NCBI GenBank assembly: GCA_013349725.1
Contig: DUZB01000012.1
Location: 8,253 to 15,401 of the forward strand
DNA from: Deltaproteobacteria bacterium
GTDB taxonomy: Bacteria > Desulfobacterota > DSM-4660 > Desulfatiglandales > Desulfatiglandaceae
DNA length: 7,149 bases
Direction of reading: 5' to 3'
The position numbers and the translations under genes are program-made. Numbering within the stretch: the first letter of the stretch is position 1; the number at the start of each line of letters is the position of its first letter. The notes under the pieces are model-generated. The model saw only the letters and a program-made list of their open reading frames with translations. It ran no database searches and was not told where the DNA came from. Below, in pieces: positions 1 to 4,704 of the stretch.

Positions 1-663
1 ATCAGCATCTTTGTTGGGAGGCTTCCTGAGTCCCAGCGAGGAAAAGCAAGGGTCATCGGTCTGGGCCTTGCCATGGTGGCAAGGATTCTGATGCTTTTCA
101 TCCTGCTCACCCTGTCCGGGCTGACCACTCCTCTGTTTCGGGATTTCACGGTGCGCGATCTGATCCTCATCGCGGGCGGGCTCTTTCTCCTGTGGAAAGC
201 CGTTACGGAAATCCATCACACCATAGAACTGAAGGATGAGGCGGAAGGGACGGCACAGCCCTCCAAGGCTTTCTTTTCCGTCATCTCGGGAATTGTCCTG
301 CTGGATATCGTATTTTCCATTGATTCGGTCATCACGGCCATCGGGTTGACCAACAAGATCTGGGTTATTATCAGCGCCGTGATCGTCTCTTTTGTCTTGA
401 TCCTGATTTTCGCACGACCGATCGGGGATTTCATTCTGAATCACCCTGCCCTCAAGATCCTGGCCCTTTCCTTCCTCATCACCATCGGGATTACCATCTT
501 CATGGAGGGGCTCCACAAGCACGTTCCCAAGGCCTACATCTACCTTCCCATGGGGTTTGCCATCTTTGTGGAAATGCTGCAGATGCGCTATGAACGGAAC
601 AGGAACAGGAAAAAGAAGCAAGCTGCCGGGGTTACTCGTAAGGCCCAAGGACCTTCATGCTGA
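1..663 (+). CDS. TerC family integral membrane protein, YgdQ-like (5' end outside window)
   Basis: The frame is open from base 1, so the gene begins upstream; the first ATG in view, at 73, lies inside the protein and is not the start. The visible 220 residues contain about six hydrophobic segments (near residues 18-42, 53-68, 91-116, 120-138, 152-168 and 179-195). The family signature LLDIVFSIDSVIT lies at 100-112 with membrane-embedded acidic residues D102 and D108, and IGDF, HP and LALSFLI follow downstream. From memory the order and spacing match E. coli YgdQ (about 237 residues), so roughly 30-40 N-terminal residues are missing. The TerC family sits in the inner membrane and is linked to tellurite resistance, manganese export and metal supply to exported proteins; the substrate of this member cannot be read from sequence. 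The tail is strongly basic (RNRNRKKK) and ends in about ten residues that look unconserved. It converges on the helicase gene. Family assignment is firm, function is not. Confidence 0.9.
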   Translation: MSIFVGRLPESQRGKARVIGLGLAMVARILMLFILLTLSGLTTPLFRDFTVRDLILIAGGLFLLWKAVTEIHHTIELKDEAEGTAQPSKAFFSVISGIVLLDIVFSIDSVITAIGLTNKIWVIISAVIVSFVLILIFARPIGDFILNHPALKILALSFLITIGITIFMEGLHKHVPKAYIYLPMGFAIFVEMLQMRYERNRNRKKKQAAGVTRKAQGPSC

Positions 664-766
664 TGGCGCCTTCATCGGTGCGCCAAATTCCGTAGGGGAA
701 ATCGGTTTTGGTTTCATTGTGGCCCTCCCATAAATGTGTAAAGATCGGGCATTCTTCACTCTTCAC
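632..766 (-). CDS. Possible small ORF or gene remnant (44 codons), unrecognised
   Basis: A - strand frame opens at a GTG (766) inside the heptamer repeat and ends with TAA at 634-632, overlapping the last codons of the terC-family gene tail to tail. The product contains protein-like text such as THLWEGHNETKTDFPYGIW and ends ISMKVLGPYE. It is rich in aromatic and charged residues, and about two thirds of the codons after the repeat end in G or C, which is more coding-like than random intergenic sequence. I do not recognise a family. No ribosome binding site precedes the GTG, and the frame is closed by a stop just upstream, within the repeat. It may therefore be the C-terminal remnant of a longer gene cut off by the repeat, or a chance frame. 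A 20-codon ORF in another frame (717-655) competes for the same bases and has the better ribosome binding site. Confidence 0.25.
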   Translation of the reverse strand: MKSEECPIFTHLWEGHNETKTDFPYGIWRTDEGAISMKVLGPYE

Positions 767-781
767 TTTTCACTCTTCACT
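754..781. repeat. Four tandem heptamers, YTTCACT
   Basis: On the + strand the bases read CTTCACT, CTTCACT, TTTCACT, CTTCACT: four perfect-length 7-base units with one substituted base. On the - strand this is AGTGAAG/AGTGAAA. The array begins at the helicase stop codon (TAG at 782-780 shares two bases with the first unit) and fills the start of the gap towards terC. Tandem heptamers of this kind resemble the short tandemly repeated sequences described in filamentous cyanobacteria; whether this is a dispersed family in this genome cannot be judged from one copy. No transposase or target-site duplication is visible nearby. Confidence 0.75.
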
Positions 782-2417
782 AAGAAACAGCCCCCGAAGC
801 GGTTTTTCCCTGATCGACAAACTTGATGTTGATTTTTCTTCCCCCCAGTTCTGCTCCTTTCAGAGATCTGAGCACCTTCTGAGCCACGCTCTTTTCCACA
901 TCAAAGAAAGAAAATTCCCTCTTGAGGGCAAGTCCGCTCAGTTTATCCATCGAAACCCCACTCTTTTTACAGACAAGCCGGTAGAAGGCCTGTTCCTTTA
1001 TTTTGTCCAGCCGACCCACATTCACGAAAAACCGCTGGGTCTTTTTGTTAAAAACCATCCTTTTTTTTGTGGATTGTCGCTCCAATTTTGGAACGTTTAC
1101 AGGAATGTCTCCCACATTACGATAATAGTCTAAAAAACGGTTGAATTCCGTGGAAACGAATCTTTGGATCAGCTCTTCCTTTGTGAAGGATTTCAAGGCC
1201 TCGTAAACCGGGGGCAGGTACTTTTCAATTTCCTTTTCATTCACCTGTACACCCACCATCCTGTCCACAAGGGTGTAAAGTTGCTTTTCACAGATGGATC
1301 GACCCGTTGGGATTCCCCCAAACTTGAAACGAATACCGAGATGATGCTCAATCTGCTTGACCCGGCCCATTTCCCTCGGGGTTGCAAGGGCCATGGAGAT
1401 CCCGGTTTTTCCGGCCCTGGCGGTCCTTCCACTGCGATGGGTATACCGATCGGGCTCATCGGGCATATTGTAATGGATCACGTGGGAAATATCATCCACA
1501 TCCAGGCCCCTTGCCGCCACATCCGTGGCGACCAGGACCTGCAGCGTCCGTTCCCTGAATTTGCCCATGACCTGGTTGCGCTGTTCCTGTGAAAGCTCCC
1601 CGTGGAGCGCCTCGGCATTATATCCATCGTTTATAAGGTTTTGCGCCACGAGACGGGTTTCATTGCGGGTGCGACAGAAGATAAGCCCGAAAATTTCCGG
1701 TTCATAGTCAATGATTCTCTTGAGAGCCGCATAACGGTCTTTCTCCGGTATAAGATAACAAATGTGCTCGATGGATGCCGGTCCCCTGTTCCGCGTTCCG
1801 GATGTCACCCGCACCGGATCGGTCATATAGTCGTCCGCGATCTTTTCCGCCTCTTTCGGCATGGTTGCGGAAAAGAGCCAGGTTCGTTTGTTCTTGGGCG
1901 TCCTGCTCAAGATGGCGTCAAGATCGTCCTTGAAGCCCATATCCAGCATTTCATCCGCCTCATCCAGAACCACATATTCAATTTTTCCCAATCGAACGGC
2001 CTTCCGGTCCATCAGGTCCCTGCATCTGCCCGGGGTAGCCACAATAATATGGGCCCCTTTCTTGAGTAGCCGCATCTGGTCGCTGATACTTGCCCCGCCA
2101 TAAACGGCCACGATTTGGGCATCTTTTATATAGCGGGCGTACCGTTTCAGATCTTCCACGATTTGCAGGCACAGTTCCCGTGTGGGGCAGAGCACCAGAC
2201 CCTGGGGTTCCCACAGATGGAAATCGATTCTCTGCAGCATGGGAAGACCGAAAGCGGCCGTCTTCCCGGTACCGGTTTCCGCCAGTCCAACCAGATCCGC
2301 ATGTCCTTCCAGGAGTTCAGGGATCACTTTTTCCTGAACGGGTGTGGGATACTCAAACCCAAGGTCATCAATCGCCTTGAGAATCTCATTATTCAAACCA
2401 AGTTTATTAAATTTCAT
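780..2417 (-). CDS. DEAD-box ATP-dependent RNA helicase with C-terminal DbpA-type RNA-binding domain (DeaD/CsdA-like)
   Basis: This ATP-driven RNA duplex-unwinding enzyme of the cytoplasm probably acts in ribosome assembly, cold adaptation or mRNA decay. All superfamily 2 motifs are present (numbering from the upstream GTG at 2426): Q-motif FEYPTPVQ 24-31, Walker A AETGTGKT 49-56, PTREL 81-85, TPGR 131-134, DEAD 155-158, SAT 186-188, LIFCRTR 248-254, ATDVAARGLDV 300-310 and HRSGRTARAG 330-339. After a linker with a lysine-rich stretch (about 452-462), residues 466-536 match the RRM-like DbpA RNA-binding domain (FFVNVGRLDKIK ... LGGRKINIKF). I place the start at ATG 2417 (MKFNKLGL) because it is preceded by GGAG, although only 3 bases away, and such proteins usually begin here. 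The GTG at 2426 adds three residues and has no ribosome binding site. The gene is convergent with terC and divergent from tamA. The DbpA-type tail suggests rRNA or structured RNA targets, but true DbpA versus DeaD/CsdA identity is not resolved. Confidence 0.95.
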   Translation of the reverse strand: MKFNKLGLNNEILKAIDDLGFEYPTPVQEKVIPELLEGHADLVGLAETGTGKTAAFGLPMLQRIDFHLWEPQGLVLCPTRELCLQIVEDLKRYARYIKDAQIVAVYGGASISDQMRLLKKGAHIIVATPGRCRDLMDRKAVRLGKIEYVVLDEADEMLDMGFKDDLDAILSRTPKNKRTWLFSATMPKEAEKIADDYMTDPVRVTSGTRNRGPASIEHICYLIPEKDRYAALKRIIDYEPEIFGLIFCRTRNETRLVAQNLINDGYNAEALHGELSQEQRNQVMGKFRERTLQVLVATDVAARGLDVDDISHVIHYNMPDEPDRYTHRSGRTARAGKTGISMALATPREMGRVKQIEHHLGIRFKFGGIPTGRSICEKQLYTLVDRMVGVQVNEKEIEKYLPPVYEALKSFTKEELIQRFVSTEFNRFLDYYRNVGDIPVNVPKLERQSTKKRMVFNKKTQRFFVNVGRLDKIKEQAFYRLVCKKSGVSMDKLSGLALKREFSFFDVEKSVAQKVLRSLKGAELGGRKINIKFVDQGKTASGAVS

Positions 2418-2455
2418 GTGCTCCACTTTCTAAAAGCAGGATTGTTTATCTTCAT
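2414..2455 (-). CDS. Possible 13-residue leader ORF overlapping the helicase start (ATGA)
   Basis: On the - strand, ATG at 2455-2453 opens a 13-codon frame (MKINNPAFRKWST) that stops at TGA 2416-2414. That TGA shares two bases with the helicase ATG (2417-2415), giving the ATGA overlap typical of translationally coupled genes. E. coli deaD is also preceded by a small protein gene (yrbN), so a coupled leader would fit, but I see no sequence resemblance to it. There is no convincing ribosome binding site in front of the leader ATG, and an ORF this short can arise by chance. Confidence 0.25.
   Translation of the reverse strand: MKINNPAFRKWST
2421..2424 (-). promoter_or_regulatory. Ribosome binding site candidate for the helicase
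   Basis: GGAG on the - strand ends three bases before ATG 2417. The spacing is short, but no other purine-rich site is present, and the alternative GTG start at 2426 has none. This is the main reason for preferring the ATG start. Confidence 0.4.
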
Positions 2456-2511
2456 TATCAAGCCGAATTTGGATTGATTTTCGAGGTGTAAAGGAGGGAA
2501 ACGGGAACAAT

Positions 2512-2569
2512 AGAAAAACAAAGGCTCCGGCTTTCCTGCCGAACGATTTTCCTGCGATGCCTTGCAGGA
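2512..2569 (-). promoter_or_regulatory. Candidate leader attenuator of the helicase gene (two hairpins plus U-rich tract)
   Basis: Reading the - strand 5' to 3': hairpin 1 pairs 2569-2562 with 2557-2550 (TCCTGCAA/TCGCAGGA, 8 pairs including one G-T, loop of 4). Hairpin 2 pairs 2543-2538 with 2531-2526 (TTCGGC/GCCGGA, 6 pairs including one G-T, loop of 6). Three bases later comes a T-rich tract (TTTGTTTTTC, 2522-2513), as in a weak intrinsic terminator. The arm GCAGGA occurs twice (2555-2550 and 2539-2534), so the single TCCTGC (2569-2564) could pair with either. Pairing with the second copy would break hairpin 2. This is the logic of an attenuator, but the stems are short and no function has been shown. 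Confidence 0.25.
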
Positions 2570-2584
2570 TCTGTATAGGTTCTT

Positions 2585-2613
2585 AACGTAATCATCACAC
2601 AGCAGGTTGGCAA
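2585..2613 (-). promoter_or_regulatory. Candidate sigma-70 type promoter for the helicase
   Basis: On the - strand, TTGCCA (2613-2608, 5 of 6 matches to the -35 consensus) is followed after exactly 17 bases by TACGTT (2590-2585, 3 of 6 matches to the -10 consensus). Transcription would start near 2578, giving a leader of about 160 bases that would contain both hairpins described at 2512-2569. The -10 box is weak. A TATACA further downstream (2577-2572) is an alternative -10 with a poor -35. Confidence 0.2.
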
Positions 2614-2683
2614 CATTTTTGCAATTAGAAGAGCCCCCGCAATCGTTGGGTCTTCATCTTTATCCCATTTCTCTCACGGCTTG

Positions 2684-2692
2684 TGGTACGAT
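2684..2692 (+). promoter_or_regulatory. Candidate extended -10 promoter for tamA
   Basis: TGG followed by TACGAT gives the TGn extended -10 arrangement with 4 of 6 consensus bases in the hexamer. No recognisable -35 box lies 16-18 bases upstream, which extended -10 promoters tolerate. It would place the start near 2699 and give tamA a leader of about 77 bases. Confidence 0.25.
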
Positions 2693-2751
2693 AGGGCATT
2701 CCAGAAAAGTGCAGGACTTCAACGTCCCGGCGCTTTGAAACAGGAATCCCC

Positions 2752-2775
2752 GGAGGAAATGCAATAAATTCAGGT
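2752..2775 (+). promoter_or_regulatory. Unusual tamA translation start region
   Basis: A strong Shine-Dalgarno core GGAGG (2752-2756) lies 19 bases before the tamA ATG, too far for direct use. Two bases after it, ATG CAA TAA (2759-2767) forms a two-codon ORF that stops eight bases before the tamA ATG. Immediately before the tamA ATG is only CAGGT. The tamA frame is open upstream to 2695 but contains no ATG, GTG or TTG there, so ATG 2776 is the first canonical start. Re-initiation after the mini-ORF, or a rare start such as ATA at 2764 (7 bases from GGAGG), are both possible. Confidence 0.35.
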
Positions 2776-4704
2776 ATGGCTATTTTTTCAACAATTGCCC
2801 GTGGTCTCGCTAAACCAGTATGTCAAAATGCCGGCAGAAAATGGGCATTTTTCATCTTGTTTGCCTTGTTCTTTCCACCGTGGCCGGTACATGGTCAGGT
2901 GGCAGGCGTACCCTATGAAGTAAAGATTCAAATGATCGGCGGCCCCCCCCCGGAGGTTAAAAAGATCATGGAGGAGGTGTCCCAGGCGTTTCAGAAGAAG
3001 ACTGATCCTCCACAATCCATGGCCCTTCTCAAGCGGCGCGCAGAAGATGATCTTCCGGAAATGAAAAAGGTCCTACGTTCTTTCGGGTTTTTCAAGAGTA
3101 AAATATCTTTGAAGTTGTCCCCCCCCAGGGAAGGGGAAGCAGCGGCCTCTGATTTCCAGGCAAATCCTGAAGAGGTGGAGGCGCACCCTCCCCCGGGTGC
3201 AGTTCCCGCGGTCCCGGCGAATGTGCTGTTCCATGTGGATCCGGGACCGCGTTTCTCCTTTGGAGAAGCCTCCGTTTCTCTGTCTGAGGAAGCCCCCAAA
3301 GATAGTTCGGTTCCTCCTTCTGCTGCTGAAGCCGGGATCGTGAAGCAGGCGCCTTACGCGGCTGCAAAGGTGGTTGAAGCGGGTAATTACCTTCTGATCC
3401 ACTACAAGAACAACGGCTATCCATTCCCGAAAATTGCCCACCGGGATGTGGTTGCCGATTTTTCAACGAATACCGTGCAGGTCCGATATCAAGTAAATCC
3501 GGGTGTGGAGGCAAGGTTTGGAGAGACACGCGTGGAGGGTCTCAAAAAGCTCGAACCCAGATATGTTTATGAACTGATTCCCTGGAAAACCGGGGAAAAA
3601 TACGATAACCGACTGATTGAAAAAGCCCGCCGTATCCTTTTTGACACCAACCTGTTCAGCATGATCGAATTCAACAACCCCGGAAAAGTGGATGCCCGGG
3701 GCCAGTTGCCCATTACCATGCAGATGGGGGAACGCTCGCTGCGGACGATTCGCCTGGGACTTGAATACACCACCGATTACGGCCCCGGGGTCAATGGTAG
3801 CTGGACCCACCGAAATCTATTCGGAATGGGCGAAAAATTAACGGCCGGCGCCATTTTCAACAGCAAGATCCGTACGGGCTCCCTGCGTTTCGAGAAACCG
3901 ATGTTCCTGGAAAAAAAGAACACCTTCATCTCGGAGGGCACTTTCAACGACGAAACAACCGATGCCTATGATGCGCGATCTGCGGAAGTGTCTACCATCC
4001 TTGGTCGAAAGTTCACAAACACTTTTCTGGCAGGGGCCGGCGTTGGATTCCGCTATGGCCGTGTCAAGCAGAAAACTGATGACGAACATACCATCTACCA
4101 TCTGGCCTTTCTTCCCCTTACGGCCAGCCAGGATACGCGGGAGGATCTCCTCAACCCGACCCATGGATACAATCTCACCATGAGCGCGGCCCCCTACCAG
4201 GATGTGGAGGATGGGAATCTCCGGTTTTTTCGGTATCTGCTTTCCGGAAGCACCTATTACAATTTCAACACCGGCGACAAGGTGGTCTTTGCCGTAAGGG
4301 CCGACTTCGGGCAGATGATCGGCGTCGACCACGATGAAATGCCGGCCGACCTTCGTTTTTATGCGGGTGGCGGCGGTTCCGTACGGGGATATGCCTACCA
4401 GTATGCCGGGCCGGTGAAAGGGGATGTCCCCCTTGGAGGTCTGTCCAGCCTGACCTTTTCCCTGGAACTTCGATTCAAGATTACCGAATCGATCGGTCTT
4501 GTTCCTTTCCTGGACGGGGGCACGGTTTTCCTGGACACGGTGCCTAATTTCGGAAGCCAGGATCTCTATTATGGAACAGGCCTGGGGCTCCGGTATTACA
4601 CCGCCATCGGCCCCATTCGGCTGGACGTGGCAACTCCCATCAATTGGCGGGAAGGCGTGGACAGCCGTTACCAGATTTATGTAAGCATAGGACAATCTTT
4701 TTAA
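2776..4704 (+). CDS. tamA: TamA: outer membrane Omp85-family assembly protein (three POTRA domains plus beta-barrel)
   Basis: This is the outer-membrane half of the translocation and assembly module, which works with TamB. The 642-residue protein has a signal peptide (basic RK at 21-22, hydrophobic 23-36, likely cleavage near VHG 38-40). Three POTRA-like regions follow at about 46-115, 148-240 and 244-318, then a 16-strand-type barrel from about 325 to the end. Decisive marks are GGGGSVRGY with R537 in the conserved Omp85 loop-6 VRGY, PADLRFYAGG just before it, GTGLGLRY and GPIRLDVATP, and a beta-signal ending in YVSIGQSF with terminal Phe. E. coli TamA is 577 residues; the excess here is a longer N-terminal leader plus Pro/Ala/Glu-rich inserts at about 118-148 and 171-188. 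Three POTRAs (not five) and adjacency to tamB favour TamA over BamA. Two long C-runs (2943-2951 and 3119-3126) lie in the POTRA1 coding region. It is the first gene of the operon, divergent from the helicase. Confidence 0.92.
   Translation: MAIFSTIARGLAKPVCQNAGRKWAFFILFALFFPPWPVHGQVAGVPYEVKIQMIGGPPPEVKKIMEEVSQAFQKKTDPPQSMALLKRRAEDDLPEMKKVLRSFGFFKSKISLKLSPPREGEAAASDFQANPEEVEAHPPPGAVPAVPANVLFHVDPGPRFSFGEASVSLSEEAPKDSSVPPSAAEAGIVKQAPYAAAKVVEAGNYLLIHYKNNGYPFPKIAHRDVVADFSTNTVQVRYQVNPGVEARFGETRVEGLKKLEPRYVYELIPWKTGEKYDNRLIEKARRILFDTNLFSMIEFNNPGKVDARGQLPITMQMGERSLRTIRLGLEYTTDYGPGVNGSWTHRNLFGMGEKLTAGAIFNSKIRTGSLRFEKPMFLEKKNTFISEGTFNDETTDAYDARSAEVSTILGRKFTNTFLAGAGVGFRYGRVKQKTDDEHTIYHLAFLPLTASQDTREDLLNPTHGYNLTMSAAPYQDVEDGNLRFFRYLLSGSTYYNFNTGDKVVFAVRADFGQMIGVDHDEMPADLRFYAGGGGSVRGYAYQYAGPVKGDVPLGGLSSLTFSLELRFKITESIGLVPFLDGGTVFLDTVPNFGSQDLYYGTGLGLRYYTAIGPIRLDVATPINWREGVDSRYQIYVSIGQSF

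Larger units (their letters stand above)
2427..2775. other. Divergent intergenic region between the helicase and tamA
   Basis: About 350 bases with no convincing long gene. It holds the candidate helicase promoter, hairpins and leader ORF on the - strand, and the candidate tamA promoter and start region on the + strand. A purine-rich AAAGGAGGG at 2490-2498 on the + strand has no start codon following it. An imperfect hairpin (AAGA-G-CCC 2629-2636 with GGGTCTT 2648-2654) has no T-run. No tRNA, known riboswitch or repeat family was recognised. Confidence 0.6.

Noticed and set aside
664..685. Inverted repeat TGGCGC/GCGCCA after the terC-family stop as a terminator
   Set aside because: The stem is only six pairs with a ten-base loop, and neither strand has a following T-run.
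2629..2654. Imperfect hairpin AAGA-G-CCC / GGGTCTT in the divergent region
   Set aside because: It has a bulge, an 11-base loop and no T-run on either strand, and could be chance.
2684..2699. Possible sigma-54 promoter (TGGTAC ... GGCA) before tamA
   Set aside because: The GG and GC elements are 11 bases apart instead of the required 12, and no activator gene is visible.
2629..2700. Small - strand ORF starting MPYRTTSRERNG upstream of the helicase
   Set aside because: It is 24 codons long, has no ribosome binding site, its open frame extends back antisense into tamA without a start, and it has no recognisable features.
2714..2740. Sigma-E-like -35 (GGACTT) before tamA
   Set aside because: It does not match GGAACTT fully, and no TCTGA-like -10 lies at the required distance.
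2776..2895. Lipoprotein signal around Cys16 of TamA
   Set aside because: The residues before the cysteine (LAKPV) do not follow a hydrophobic stretch; the hydrophobic core comes after it, so an ordinary signal peptide fits better.
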